DNA from: Beta vulgaris subsp. vulgaris
Taxonomy: Eukaryota; Streptophyta; Magnoliopsida; Caryophyllales; Amaranthaceae
DNA: 64,000 bases
Assembly: GCF_026745355.1 (NCBI RefSeq)
Contig: NC_079210.1
Span: forward strand, 17,158,922 to 17,222,921
Direction of reading: 5' to 3'
Position 1 is the first letter of the stretch. Each line of letters opens with the position of its first letter. A program made the translations under genes and the position numbers. The notes under the pieces are model-generated. The model did not search any database and was not told the origin of the DNA. It was given only the letters and a program-made list of their open reading frames with translations. Shown piece after piece: positions 33,376 through 45,063 of the stretch.

Positions 33376-34855
33376 TCACTCAGGTGAAGGGATGGAGAGT
33401 ATGATGTCAACTTGCTCGGCAATGGGATCTCCAGCTCGGTAATGCTTCAATCTGTGGCCATTGACTTTGAAAGTGTCACCTTGCCGGTTCCAAAGCTCCA
33501 CTGAACCATAAGGAAAAACCTTACAAACCCTGAATGGACCGGACCACCACGAACAAAGTTTACCAGGAAATAGTTTCAGACGAGAATGAAAAAGAAGAAC
33601 CAAATCCCCTTCCTTGAACTCTTGGCGCACAATTCCTTTGTCATGCCATCTCTTGGTTTTCTCTTTGTACAATCTAGAACTCTCATAAGCATCAAGACGA
33701 AGCTCAGTAAGTTGAAGGAGTCTCTTCTCACCCACCGTTTGTGATTCGAAATTGAGGCTCTTAATAGCCCAGAATGCACGATGCTCTAACTCAACAGGGA
33801 GATGGCATGCTTTCCCATAAACAAGACGATAGGGGGTGGTACCTATAGGGGTCTTGAATGTTGTCCTGTAAGCCCATAATGCATCATCAATTTGCCCAAT
33901 CTTTTCGTGTTCGTGCAACCGTCTTCTCTAGGATAGTTTTGATCTCACGGTTGGAAACCTCCACTTGGCCACTAGTTTGTGGTGATAGAAAGTCCCACTT
34001 ATGATGCACACCATACTTCTTAAGCATAGCTTCAAATTTGTTCTCCAGAAATGCTTACCTCCATCACTAATCAAATCCCGTGGAATGCCAAAGAGGAAAA
34101 ATGTTTTCTTGAAAAATCTACTAACCGACGAGCATCATTATGGAGAAGCAAGAGCCTCCACCCATTTGGAGACATAGTCCACAGCAACCAGAATATACTT
34201 GTTCCCATAAGAGGAAGGGAACGGACCCATGAAGTCTACACCCCACACATCAAATATCTCCACTTCAAGAATAGTGTTAAGAGGCATCTCATTCCGACGG
34301 GAAAGATTTCCCGTCTTTGACATCGATCACAAGAATGCACATAATGATGAACATCCTTGAACAAAGTAGGCCAATAAAAACCACATTGAAAATTTTCGCT
34401 GCAGTTTTGTTAGTACTAGCATGGCCTCCACAAGGTAAATCATGACAATGAGATATAATAGAGGATACCTCATTTCCAGGAATACACCTTCTAATCACCC
34501 CATTCGCACAAGACTTGTAAAGGAAGGGATCATCCCAAGAATACCTCCTCACATCCTTAAAGAATTTCTTCTTTTGTTGAGATGAATATCCATGAGGAAT
34601 AGTGTCACTAGCCAAATAGTTGGCGATATCAGCATACCATGGTATCTCTGCAGTGGCTAAAGCTAGAAGCTGCTCATCAGGAAAAGTATCATCAATGGGT
34701 AGAGCCTCATCACCTTCATCATCAATGACAATTCGGGAAAGGTGATCTGCAACAACATTCTCAGAACCCTTCTTGTCTCGAATCTCCAAGTCAAACTCTT
34801 GTAACAACAAAATCCACCGAATCAAACGGGGCTTAGCATCTTTCTTGCTCATCAA
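33376..34855 (-). pseudogene. Athila RNase H end and integrase
   Basis: Reading leftward: the RNase H tail [20 protein letters not shown] with NVVADHLSR (34830-34730), the integrase zinc domain ([24 protein letters not shown]; partner Cys near 34330), the core [20 protein letters not shown] with [14 protein letters not shown] (34250-34140, first catalytic Asp) and the C-terminal part [38 protein letters not shown] and [20 protein letters not shown] ending at 33376. Frame breaks separate the blocks at about 34320 and 33930-34140. This enzyme inserts the cDNA and is inactive here. Confidence 0.87.
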
Positions 34856-36226
34856 ATATTAAGAGCCGCATGATCAGTGTGAATTATCACCTTCGACCCC
34901 ACCAGATAGGACCGAAATTTCTCCATCGCATATACCACTGCTAACAGTCCTTCTGTTGTGGCATAGTTCATCTGGGCCGGAGTAAGAGTCTTGCTTTTAT
35001 AGTAGATGTCATGAAGTTTACCATCCTCCCTTTAACCAGTACTGCTCCCACTGCGTAGTCACTAGTATCGCACATAATCTCGAAAGGGAGATTCCAGTCA
35101 GGCGATTGAATTATAGGAGCAGAAATAAGGAGCCGCTTTTAACCTGTGAAAAGCCTCAGTACAAGCATCAGTAAACACAAAGGGACATCTTTGCCTAAAA
35201 GCTCAGTTAGAGGTCGAGCAATTTTTGAAAAATCTTTTATGAAGCGGCGTAGAATCCCGCATGACCAAGAAAACTCCTTACTCTTTGACAGAGTTAGGAG
35301 GTGGTAAACGCTCAATGACCTCTATTTTTGCTTTGTCGACTTCAATGCCCCATGAGAAACAATATGACCAGAACGACTCCTTGTTGCACCATAAAATGAC
35401 ATTTTTCCCAGTTAGAATAAATTAACTTCTTGCATCTATGGAGCACCTTTTTAAATTAGCAAGGCAAAATCAAAAGATGTTCCATAGACGGAGAAGTCAT
35501 CCATAAAACTTCCATAGAGTTCTCAATAAGACTGGAAAAATTGCCATCATGCAACGCTGAAAAGTGGCAGGAGCATTACATAATCCAAATGGCATCCTTC
35601 GATATGCAAAGGTGCCATAGGGACATGTAAAAGTAGTCTTTTCCTGGTCACTTGGATGAATAGGAATTTGGAAAAAACCAGAGTATCCATCCAACCAACA
35701 GAAAAAGGACATCTGATCAATGAAGGGGAGGGGAAAATGATCTTTTCGGGTGGCCTTATTCAATCTTCTATAATCAATACACATGCGCCCCTGTCACAGT
35801 TCTAGTGGGAACTTGCTCACCCTTATCATTCTTGACAACGGTCATACCTCCTTTCTTAGGGACTACTTGAACAGGGCTAACCCACTTACTATCTGAGATA
35901 GGGTAGATTATACCTGCATCAAGCAATTTAAGAACCTCTTTCTTGACTACTTCCATCATATTTGGATTAAGTCTTCGTTGAGATTCTATAGAAGAAGATG
36001 TTCGTCCTCAAGAATGATTTTGTGCATGAAAATGAGGATTAATACCCTTAATATCATCAATGGTGTACCCAATGACATTCTTATATTTCCTTAAAACAAC
36101 AAGCAATTTTTTAATTTGAATGTCATCAAGCTTAGCATTAACAATAATAGGGTGAGTATCATTGGGACCCATGAATACATATTTTAAAGTAGATGGGAGA
36201 GGTTTTAGTTTTACCTTAGGAGGCAT
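34856..36226 (-). pseudogene. Athila reverse transcriptase and RNase H
   Basis: The N-terminal part PPKVKLKPLPSTLKYVF (36223) and VIGYTIDDIKGINPHFH is followed by VKKEVLKLLDAGIIYPISD and WVSPVQVVPKKGGMTV (35950-35840), CIDYRRLNKATRKDHFPLPF, WLDGYSGFFQIPIHPSDQEK and YRRMPFGLCNAPATFQRCM (35780-35540). The active-site FMDD lies near 35492-35510 after a one-base shift. RNase H sequence lies in broken frames at 34856-35450. Several frameshifts are present. Confidence 0.87.
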
Positions 36227-36348
36227 AGTACTCTCCTTAGTTCCTCTGAATGCAATAATCCTGAGAGGTTTTCAATTCAATGCTCGTGTCTCCTCTAGAA
36301 GTCTCTTGTATTCCTTAGTCTCCCAATCTTCCTCATCAGCACTACCCA

Positions 36349-37278
36349 TCAAGACCGTTTGTAGCGAATCATCCAGTTGCAGATTAAAGCCTCGGCTTCT
36401 ATCACCTCATCAAGAGCATCCACTCTATAAACAGTTTCTCCCATAGAAGGAGAAGTCATGGAATTTGTGAGTGTGTACTCCATCTTCTCATCACCTACTT
36501 CAAAAGTGATTTTACCCTTCTTCATGTCAATAATGGCTCCAGCAGTGGCCAAAAAGGGTCTCCCAAGAATTATGGGAACTTGTGCATCTCCTTCATCTCC
36601 ATAAGACAAAATCACAGGGAATAAAAATTTACCCACTCGAAGAGGAACATCTTCAAGATACCAATGGAAACTTACTGTCCTGTCAGCTAGTTGTAGAGAG
36701 ATGTGTGTGGGTTTAAGTTCGCCCATGTGTTTGAGTCTTCATGCAGAGTAGAAGAGCATGAGCATAACTAACACTAGCCCTAAGATCACACAAAGCATTC
36801 TTGATAGCAATGTCTCCAAGCTTGACATGAATGGAATAGCTGCTCGGATCTCCTAGCTTTTTTAGAAGCTTATTCTGCAAAATATCACTACACTCAGTAG
36901 TTAGTGAAACAGTGACATTTTCTTCAATTTTTCGTTTGTTAGAGAGCATGTCTTTCAAAAACTCGGCGTAGGAAGGCATCTTAGATATGGCATCCAAGAA
37001 AGGTATGTTGATGTGTAGCTTCTTCAAGATGTCAAGGAACTTCCATATTCTTTCAAGTTTTGCCTGTGCCAATCTTGAGGGAACGAACAGTGGCTTGTAT
37101 GGTTCATAGGGATGACAGTGGGTTCCTCCTTCTCAGTCTTCTTAGCTTCATCTTCCAAGCCCGTCTTTCCTTGAACTTCCTCACTCAACTCTATAACCTC
37201 TTTTGCAGTGTTCTTTTGCTCAGTTACCCTCCTTGTAGGCTCTTGCAGTTCTTTACCGCTCCTCAAATGAAATGGCAT
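36349..37278 (-). pseudogene. Athila gag C-terminal region and protease
   Basis: LRSGKELQEP (37266) is a conserved gag-pol junction motif of this lineage. Next come KLHINIPFLDAISKMPSYAE and LGDIAIKNALCDLRAS (about 36800): the protease active site D-L-G-A-S reads DLRAS, so the Asp is kept and the Gly is lost. The second frame (36726-36349) holds VPIILGRPFLATAGAIIDM, the conserved ILGRPFL flap motif of Ty3-type proteases. The frame breaks at about 36720. Confidence 0.82.
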
Positions 37279-38455
37279 TGATATGCCCCTTAGGATTTGG
37301 TTCAGTTTGCCCAGGAAGTTGCCTGAAGGTTTAGAGAGGTGGCTTATTTGTTGGCTAGTTGGGTCATCTGACTCTCCATCAATTTATTATGAGCAGTGAT
37401 TTGTTGGAGAGAGTTGTTGAAGAATTCATTCTGCTTGGCTTGGTATTCAACTTGCTTAGCCTGAGAGGAAGCTAAATTCTCCATGATAGTCTCAAGGTTG
37501 GGTCGAGAGGATGATGATGAAGGGTTAAATGGTGGCTTTGTTGGAAACCAGGTGGCTGGGAGTAGTTGGTGTGTGGAGGTTGAGGTTGGTTATTTTTGTA
37601 GGAGAAATTCGGGTGATGCTTCCAACCAGGGTTATATGTGTTTGAGTATGGGTTGTTTTGTGGCCTTGTGTTTGTGTTTAGGAGGGCATTGACTTCTCAG
37701 TTCCCGCTCCCTAGTATTATATTGACATCATTAAATGAGTGACCTTGCACTTCAAATCTCACAAACAGGTGCTACTGGTCCGCTACTCAACTGATCAACT
37801 TAGCTGCCAAAACTTGCACAGTGTTAGTTAAAGTAGCAATAGCATCAACCTCATACTTACCTCCCTTTTTAGGGCTCCAGAGACACATCCAGTCATTCAA
37901 GTAATTGTTGGCAGCATTCATCCAACAATGTCTTCGCAGCTTCTGGAGTTTTTGCCATGAAGGTACCGCCAGATGCGACATCAATAGAACTGCGAACTTC
38001 GTGCTTCAAACCATTGTAGAATGTCTAAATTAGTAGACACTGCCTTTGCAAAGCTTTGTAACTCTGCCATGCTTCATAAAGAGACTCCAATTCATGTTGT
38101 TGAAAGCCAGATATCTCGTTTCTGAACTTGGAAGTTCTCATAGGAGGGAAGAACTTGTAAAGAAAAGCCTTTTTCAGTTCTGGCCATGTGGCAATCTTCC
38201 TCACTTCTTCTTCCTTAAACCATTCCTTTGCTTCGTCCCTGAGAGAAAAAGGAAAAGCACAATACCGAATTAAATCATCAGAAACTTGTTAATTTCAAAG
38301 TATTGCATTTTTCTAAAAATTAGCCAAATGATCAGTAGGGCTCTCTTTGGGTGTTCCGCATAGAATCCTGTGAGAAACTGGATGAATTGTGGCTTGAGCT
38401 CGAAATGTGTTGCAGTGTGTTGGTCTGGTATGGTGGTGGTGGTCTCATCGGGCAT
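37279..38455 (-). pseudogene. gag: Athila gag (capsid), heavily frameshifted
   Basis: Fragments in different frames match Athila-type Gag: HELESLYEAWQSYKALQRQC (about 38095), TFYNGLKHEV (about 38030), MAKTPEAAKTLLDEC (about 37950) and a final Gln-rich part near 37300-37480 that comes before LRSGKEL. No long open frame remains. Gag would form the capsid. Confidence 0.7.
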
Positions 38456-38713
38456 AGCATATTCCCTAGAGATTTGGTGGTGCTTCGTCTCCCATTGTTG
38501 TTCTTGTTGTGTTTTGTCTTCTTCGACCTCCTAATCTCCTTGTTGTAGCTCGATCTCGCGATCAAGAGTAATAGATCTTGTGAACCCTTGCTACGATGCG
38601 CATGCAACAAAAAGACTGAAAGAAAAGAGATCAAACAGCAAATAAGTAGTAAATGATCGAACAAAAGACAGTTTAGCTAAATAAATCAAAGATAAACTAA
38701 TCTAATACCGTTA

Positions 38714-38732
38714 GTCCCCGGCAACGGCGCCA
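38714..38732 (-). other. Athila primer-binding site (tRNA-Asp)
   Basis: The minus strand reads TTGGCGCCGTTGCCGGGGAC four bases inside the 5' LTR. It is complementary to the 3' end of plant tRNA-Asp (ending CCCGGCAACGGCGCCA). The priming tRNA is assigned from established knowledge of tRNA 3' ends. Confidence 0.85.
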
Positions 38733-39623
38733 AAATTTGGCAGGTGTGTCGTGCACCTAACAAAAGTAATTCCTAACTAACTCCTAACTTATGTATAAGT
38801 CAGGGTCGAATCCACAGGGACAAACAGTATCAAACACTAGGTATCTTGACTCAATCTAATTAAACAAGTGACAAACGATGATGGAAAGGATGTTGAACTA
38901 AGACTAAAGCTAAACTATGACAATTACTAAGAACACACAAGTATAATCAATTAATTAAAACATCTAGAATTAAGCATCACCACTAGCATGACCAATACAT
39001 GAATAATTTCCATCCCAATAAAACATAATCAACGATTCAAGAGGATAATGCACCCTATAACTCCAAAGCCTTTCCCGAGTACCAATGGCTACTCTAAACA
39101 AGCAATCAAACCTACTCCCGTGAATCATGCAAGAAAGACATTAAGCAAAGCATCACAATTAAATTCCTAGTAATCCTATCTACTTTCCCATAGAGATATT
39201 CATACCATTGATTGATCAACAACACATCTAGATTCAATTCCCATTGAAAAAAGATATATGGAGTCAAATCAAAATATCTATCCCTAGTATGATAATGAGC
39301 ATAAGAACAATTCAATCAAACAAGAACAATTGATCACAAAACTTGGGATTAATGGACGAATTCAGTATTAATCATTGCTAGGTTTAACTTAATCCTAGAT
39401 TAATAGACTACTCACACATAATTGAATAACAAAACAAAAATAAACAAATTAAAAGACATACTAATAATGAAGGAAAGAAGAGATTAAGAAAACTTAGTCT
39501 TTACTTGAGAAATCAAAGCGAGTAATCAATGTTCAACAATGGAGTCTTCTCAAAACCTCTCTAAAAAGTAATAAAATGTATTCTCTAATAAAAAGGCGTA
39601 ACTTTTAACTATAAGAAAATAAG

Positions 39624-39631
39624 TATTTATA
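39624..39631 (-). promoter_or_regulatory. TATA box of the Athila 5' LTR
   Basis: The minus strand reads CATATAAATACTTATTTTC about 580 bp from the LTR start and directly after the GC-rich units. It is the best candidate for the element promoter. Confidence 0.6.
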
Positions 39632-39679
39632 TGTCTTGTAAAAGTGGCGCAACACGCGCTCAAAACAGCCCATAAATCG

Positions 39680-39984
39680 TTCCGCCCGACCGGGCGGTCG
39701 TCAGGTGTTCCTTTTCCTTCATCGCGCCTGACCGGGCGCCTTTCAGCAACTCTTCATTCGCCTCGCCCGACCGACCCGGGTGGATTTCGCCGGGTCGGGC
39801 CCGCATTTGCAGTTGGCTTGGCTCCTTTAATCTACAAAAATATGCTAAGTAAAATTCGCCCGACCCACCGGGGCGGATTTCGCCCGGTCGGGCGCGGGAG
39901 CAAATTTCTCTTGAACCTTCGCTTCTAAATTCTGGCTAAGGAAAACTCGCCCGACCCACCGGGGCAGATGTCGCCCGATAGGGC
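39680..39984. repeat. GC-rich palindromic repeats in the Athila 5' LTR
   Basis: Units start at about 39680 (shortened), 39764, 39857 and 39947, corresponding to the four in the other LTR. In element sense they lie 230-530 bp into the LTR, just upstream of the TATA box, i.e. in the promoter region. Confidence 0.85.
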
Positions 39985-40216
39985 GGTTACCAGGTTTTTC
40001 GGCTCTCAACGCGTCATGACTTCCCATCTCTTGCAGTGGTATCAAACGGTAAGAAATGCACCAAAATATGCTTGTTCCTACAATAATCAGTCTGAAAACA
40101 CAAACACACTACAAGACACACATTAGTACTAAAAAGGGCTCCGAAGAGCGCGATTAATACTAATAATTCATGGGGAACGGGGGTAAAATTCTATATAAAA
40201 TAGACACATCAGTTGA

Positions 40217-41179
40217 CAAGACACTATTCTTGAAAGAAAGGGAAACTGATCTGTTAGTGGTCCAAATATATGTTGATGATATTTTGTTCGGAGCTACTAA
40301 CCCTGATTTGTGTAATGAGTTTGCAGATTTGATGAAGAACGAATTTGAGATGAGTATGATGGGAGAACTTGGATTCTTCCTTCGGCTTCAAATCAAGCAA
40401 ACCAAAGATGGAGTCATGATCCATCAACAAAAATACCTCAAGGAGCTGCTGAAGAGGTATGGTCTGCAAGATAGCAAGTCCTATGAAACACCTATTCCAA
40501 CTTTTATAAAATTGAGGCTTGGTGAGAAGGGAAAGGATGTTGAGGGAAAGCTATACAGAGGTATGATTGGCTCATTGCTCTACTTAACAGCCAGTAGGCC
40601 AGATATAGTGTTTTCAGTAGGGTTGTGTGCGAGATTTCAAAGCAACCCTAAAGAATCTCACCTAAAGGTTGTTAAAAGGATTCTTAGATATCTCAATGGT
40701 ACTGATGATATGTGTTTGTGGTATCCAAAGAGCAGCAGCATGAGCCTCATTGGATACACAGATGCTGACTTTGCGGTTTATTATGAAGGAGAGTACTTCT
40801 GGAATGGCCCACTTCTTAGGTTCTTCATTCATGGGGATCAAAGAAACAAAATTCAGTAGCACTATCCACAGATGATGAGTACATTTGTTGTGTTGTGTGG
40901 ATAAAGTCACAACTAAGATTTTGGGTCTGTTTCGTAAGTGTTTCCTATTTTATGTGATAACACAAGTGTAATCAATATTTCGAAAAACCCTGTCCAGCAT
41001 TCTAAAACCAAGCATATTGAGATTAGGCACATTTTCTAAGGACAATGTTGAAAAGGTAATATTGAGTTGATTTTTGCAGGTCAGAAGATCAACTAGCTGA
41101 CATATTTACAGAACCTTTGAGTAGAGAAGTGTTCATCAAGCTTCGTACCTTGTTGGGTATGATTAAGATTAGACAATGA
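40217..41179 (+). pseudogene. Outer copia reverse transcriptase 3' part and RNase H
   Basis: Downstream of the Athila TSD the RT resumes with TLFLKERETDLLVVQIYVDD: YVDD at about 40270 is the catalytic motif. NEFEMSMMGELGFFLRLQIK, GVMIHQQKYLKELLKRYG and YRGMIGSLLYLTASRPDI follow. RNase H starts with IGYTDADFA (about 40750, catalytic Asp). A frame break follows at about 40850. The pol end is recognisable as DQLADIFTEPLSREVFIKLR, with a TGA at 41177. The frame on both sides of the Athila insertion is compatible, as expected for a clean insertion. Confidence 0.88.
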
Positions 41180-41760
41180 GCTCTTATTAGGTCTTGACTT
41201 GTCCCTTTGGCTAGTCAAATGATGTCAATTTGTGTATATATTTCTCTTTCTTTTGTACATTTTTTTTTCTTCTGCTTTTTAGGGCTCACAAAGTTCTTAT
41301 GTGATGCTGAACTGATCATCTTAGTACTTGGGTACTTAAGCATAAGTCTTAAAAAGGTAAGTTGGCACAGACCAGTTGCAAACCACTTTGGAACCAGATT
41401 CTTGAGGCGGTTATTCTCTGAATATTTTATTTATTTTCCAAATTTCAAATTAGGAAAATAAATGAAGTGACGGTTGTAATTAAGGCAACTGCAGTTTACG
41501 AAGAACGGATATATCCGTTTGATTATTTTCTTGCCATCTTATATATATTCTTGCATGTGATCATACTTCACTTATTTCTTTCTTATTCTCTTTGATCACA
41601 TATTTTCCTGATTTCTTTTTCCTTTCGTTGCTTATATTCTCTCGATCAAACCCTAATTTCTTTTTCTACTCCTTTCTTTCTCGAATTCTTGAAACACAAA
41701 TTGTTCAAGTTTTCTTTTCTTGTTCTTAAGTGCTCAAAACAGAGTGAATTCAGTCTCATC
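41180..41760 (+). other. Spacer between pol and the env-like ORF of the outer copia
   Basis: There is no gene. The last 200 bp are very pyrimidine-rich (CTTTTT, TTTCCTTTCGTTGC, CTACTCCTTTCTTTCTCG). This would suit a 3' splice site for a subgenomic env-like mRNA, as proposed for SIRE-type elements. No specific site can be proven here. Confidence 0.4.
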
Positions 41761-42715
41761 ATGTCAAAAAGAAGGAGTACTAGGTTGGTAGAAAAGGAGG
41801 TTGAAGAATCTCCCGAAATTGAAACTAAGAAAACAAAGGATTTGGCTGAAGCAATGGAGGAACCAGTTATGGAGGAAGAGGTTGAAGATGAGGAAGAAGA
41901 ACCTTTAATACGGAGGAATTCAAAGAAGCCAGCAACCACACAATCCACCACTTCAGAGAAGCCAGCAACCACAAAATCCTCCACTACAAAAACCACTACA
42001 CCCAAATCCACCACAAAAGCGGTAACTCCAAAATCAACCGCCAAAACCGCCACTTTCAAAGTTACAAAAACCACCACTCCCAAAAAGCCTGTCACACCAA
42101 AATCAAAGGCTCCCTCACCAAAACTGGTTGAGGAGTCTAAGCCAGAGGAGTCGGAGCCGATGAGTGAGCCAGAACCAGAAAATCAGGAGGTGAAGGAAGA
42201 AGAAGTTGAGAAGGAGGTTACCAAAACCACAAAACAGCCAGTCAAAACCACTAAGCCCAAACTCCCTACCCCTAAGCTCACACCCAAACCAGTGGAGAAA
42301 TTAAAGAAGAAGGAAGGTGCTGATGTTGAGGGGGAAGTTACTAAGAAGAAGGGTGTTGCTAGCAAGGGCACAAGGGTAAAGACGGTTGCTAGGAAGGGTG
42401 CTGAAACTTCCAAAGGCAAGGGGATTGCGCATGAACCAGAATCAGACCAGTTCCCAGCTGACAAAAAGAGGAAGCTGCCTACTATTGTTACAGCAGAGGG
42501 TTCTAAACCCAAGAAAAGTAAGTCTATCACTCCCGAGTCTTTGTATGATTTGAGGGATAGGTCTATTCTGGTTTGTTTTTCTGTTGCAAAGAGTTGGGTT
42601 GATCAGATATTCTTGCATGAGGTTAAGGAAGCTTTAGAATTTCAGAAATGGTCTGTTTTGTGTGCAAAAGAACTTGATGTGTTTATGCCTTTGGTTGAGG
42701 AATTTTGTAATTTCC
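41761..42715 (+). pseudogene. Sirevirus env-like ORF, 5' part (cut by inner copia)
   Basis: The likely start is the ATG at 41761 (MSKRRSTRLVEKEVEES). The open frame continues upstream to 41689 but is less likely used. The first 250 residues are low complexity: acidic stretches (EEPVMEEEVEDEEEEPL), then Lys/Thr/Pro repeats (TTKSSTTKTTTPKSTTKAV) and basic clusters (DKKRKLP) resembling nuclear signals. A folded region starts near 42530 (PESLYDLRDRSILV) and is cut at 42715 by the inner copia TSD AATTT. The rest lies at 48256-49246. The ORF occupies the env position of Sirevirus elements. No signal peptide is seen. Confidence 0.75.
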
Positions 42716-43677
42716 CTAGGAACACTATAAGAGGGGGGTGAATTGTAGGTGTAGAAATAAACGTAACTTTTTGCGGAAATTAAAACTTAAACGAATAAAC
42801 AAGCTAGAGGAATACAAGGGATTTTTACGAGGAAAAACTTCTTGGGCCCAACAAGAAAAAACATCGACCACTAGGGATTTTAAACTCAACACTTTCACTA
42901 ATTAGGCCAAACAACTTTTTACAACCTAATTCTAACTCGAGCCACTCCTTGAGTTCCTAAACTCAAGTTCCTGAGCCACTGTTCCCTTAACAGCAGTTCC
43001 TCTCAACTTCACTCGAAGTTTTCTCACACATACAAGCTTCACTCAAAGCCTCTCTCTTACAGAACTTCACTCAAAGGTCCTTACCCCAAAAACCAAAATA
43101 CAATTGATCGAAATAAGCTTAGTGGAATTAGAGTAAGAAGGCAAAGAACAAATGGCTATTATGAGAGAATGAAGGCACTGACACTTAATTAGTTAAACTC
43201 ACTTAATTACTTAGTCAGACACATTTTGGAACTTATCTAGACTTCTATATTTATAGTGTTAATCATGAAGAACGTGGGATTGAAACTAGAGTACACGTTT
43301 AATCCATTAACTCATGATGTTCCTTCCCCTAAGGAACACGTTTCACATTATGTCCCATGATCCCATGAACTATAAATGAACGTGGATATATTTTAGCCAT
43401 TACTCCTAAGTAATAGGAGTTCCTTAGCTTTATCCGAAAATCAGTTTTCTAAAAACACTTTTTATCTTTAAAACTGAATTTTTAATCTTTAAGAAAATAA
43501 TATCTTTTAAACAAATTCTTTCTAAAAACCGATATTTATTTTCCTAATTTTTCCGAAAAATAAAATCTTTTTCTTAAACAGATTTTCTTTTTAAAACTGA
43601 TTTTATCATTTGAAATTAGATATAACTAATTTCCTAAAATTTAGGCATGACTTACTCAAATATAATTTTAACAGTTA
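42716..43677 (-). repeat. Truncated 3' LTR of the inner copia
   Basis: It matches 46895-47850 closely from its TG (TGTAATTTCCCTAGGAACAC) and then stops matching at about 43675, where the 29-bp duplication begins. The missing piece is the start of the LTR in element sense (U3). Confidence 0.88.
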
Positions 43678-43684
43678 TATTAAT

Positions 43685-43742
43685 CTGCGTTCCTTGTACT
43701 TGGTTGTGCTAACCTGCGTTCCTTGTACTTGGTTGTGCTAAC
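43685..43742 (+). repeat. 29-bp tandem duplication at the deletion junction
   Basis: A 29-bp unit starting CTGCGTTCCTTGTACTTGG and ending GTGCTAAC is present twice in tandem. It lies between the truncated LTR and integrase C-terminal sequence, so it marks the deletion breakpoint. Confidence 0.85.
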
Positions 43743-44637
43743 CCTATCTCATAGTCATCAACCTATATACTTGGATTATATTTGTCAGATTCATCAAAGA
43801 TTACGTGAATGCTTTCTTCAACACACATAGTTCTTTTATTATATACTCTATAAGCTTTACTATGTGAGGAAATTCCTAAAAATGTTGCTTCATCACTCCT
43901 TGCATCAAATTTCCAAGATTATCTTTTCCATTATTATGCACATAACATTAGCACCCAAATGTTCTAAAATATGTGATATTGGTTTCTTTCCAAAATAAAG
44001 TTCATAAGGAGTTTTATTAATGATAGGTCTCATCATGGCACGATTTATTATGTGACAAGCAGTATTAACAACTTCAGCCCAAAAGTTCCTTGGAAGTTCA
44101 CTAGCAATCAACATGGTTCTAGACATTTCCTCCAAAGTTCTATTTTTCCTTTCTACAACACCATTTTGTTGTGGTGTTCTAGGGCAGAAAAATTATGATC
44201 TAGGCCATTATCTCTGCTTAAGTCATCAAATTTACAATTTTCGAATTCCTTGCCATGATCTGATCTAATGTGCATTATTTTATGTCCACTTAAGTTTTGA
44301 ACTCTTTGAGGAACTCATCATAAGTTTCATCTTTACTAGTGAGAAAAATAACCCAAGTGTACCTAGAGTAGTCATCTACAATTACAAGTACATACCTCTT
44401 TCCACTTCAGCTTTGAAGTCTTATGGGTCCACATAAGTCCATATGAATTAATTCTAATGGTTTAGTGGTACTTACAATCGTTTTAGATTTGAAAGAGGAT
44501 CTTACTTGCTTACCTCGTGCACATGCGTCACAAACTTGATCATTATGAAATTTTATGGATGGTAATCCTAAAACAAGATCTTTTGATCTAAGTTTCTCAA
44601 GTAATGAAAAGCTAGCATGTCCTAACGCTTGTGCCAA
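43743..44637 (-). pseudogene. Inner copia integrase (partial, frameshifted)
   Basis: Reading leftward: the GAG-pre-integrase zinc domain (ALGHASFSLLEKLRSKDL, CDACARGKQVRSSF, 44637-44480), HMDLCGPIR (first catalytic Asp, 44420), degraded core, then EEMSRTMLIASELPRNFWAE and TACHIINRAMMRPIINKTPY (44135-43980). The C-terminal part ends as DEATFLGISSHSKAY and ESIHVIFDES in another frame. After that the element is deleted. Frame breaks near 44400 and 43910 disable it. Confidence 0.82.
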
Positions 44638-44661
44638 AGAAGTGAATCATCTTCAATAACA

Positions 44662-45060
44662 CTAAGACAAGTTAAATTGATTTGAGGAACAAGGTCTAGA
44701 TCCACAATGTATGTGTTCCCTTTCCTTGTTCCTTCCAAGAATAACCTTCTTAGTTTTAATGTTGATGATCAAGCATTTTTCTTTATCAAATTTTACAGTA
44801 TTTCCTTTGTCACAGAATTGAGAAATGCTTAATAGATTATGTTTTAGACCTTCAACTAAAAATACATTTTCAATGGAGTGTAGTGGTGACTTACCGACCT
44901 TACCCATAGCAACTATGTTACCTTTCTTATTATCACCAAATGTTACACTTCCACCTTCACAGGTTGTGAGTGAGAGAAACTTCGTTTTGTCTCCTGTCAT
45001 GTGCTTGGAACAACCACTATCGAGATACCATGTGTTGTTCCCCCTCACTCCAACCTGCAA
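44662..45060 (-). pseudogene. Inner copia protease
   Basis: The frame begins QVGVRGNNTWYLDSGCSKHM, containing the catalytic D-S-G, and continues TGDKTKFLSLTTCEGGSVTF and LFLVEGLKHNLLSISQFCD-like sequence as in other copia proteases. It is one of the best preserved parts of the inner element, with no stop before 44662. Confidence 0.82.
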
Positions 45061-45063
45061 AAA

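Larger units (their letters stand above)
28135..40211 (-). mobile_element. Ty3/gypsy Athila element with env-like ORF, 12.1 kb, TSD GTTGA
   Basis: The LTRs (28135-29651 and 38738-40211) begin TGGYAGG on the plus strand and end GACACATCA. They are flanked by GTTGA (28130-28134, 40212-40216). The element is in minus orientation: a tRNA-Asp PBS lies at 38714-38732 and the polypurine tract at 29652-29660. Reading leftward it has gag, protease, RT, RNase H, integrase (gypsy order) and then an ATHILA ORF1-like env-position gene, with a long non-coding spacer before the 3' LTR. Length, LTR size and gene order fit the Athila lineage. Many frameshifts show it is inactive. Confidence 0.93.
38738..40211 (-). 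repeat. Athila 5' LTR (1474 bp)
   Basis: In element sense it starts at 40211 with TGATGTGTCTATTTTATATA and ends at 38738. It carries GC-rich palindromes (39680-39984) in U3 and a TATA box at 39624-39631. It is about 43 bp shorter than its partner, mainly through small indels and loss of about 24 bp in the first GC-rich unit. Confidence 0.93.

Noticed and set aside
38714..38732. tRNA-Asp gene fragment
   Set aside because: Only the 3'-end complement is present, next to an LTR. It is a primer-binding site.
41689..42741. Histone H1-like or chromatin protein because of Lys/Pro/Thr repeats
   Set aside because: The low-complexity part leads into a domain that continues beyond the inner copia as the env-like protein of the outer element. 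The position between pol and 3' LTR explains it.
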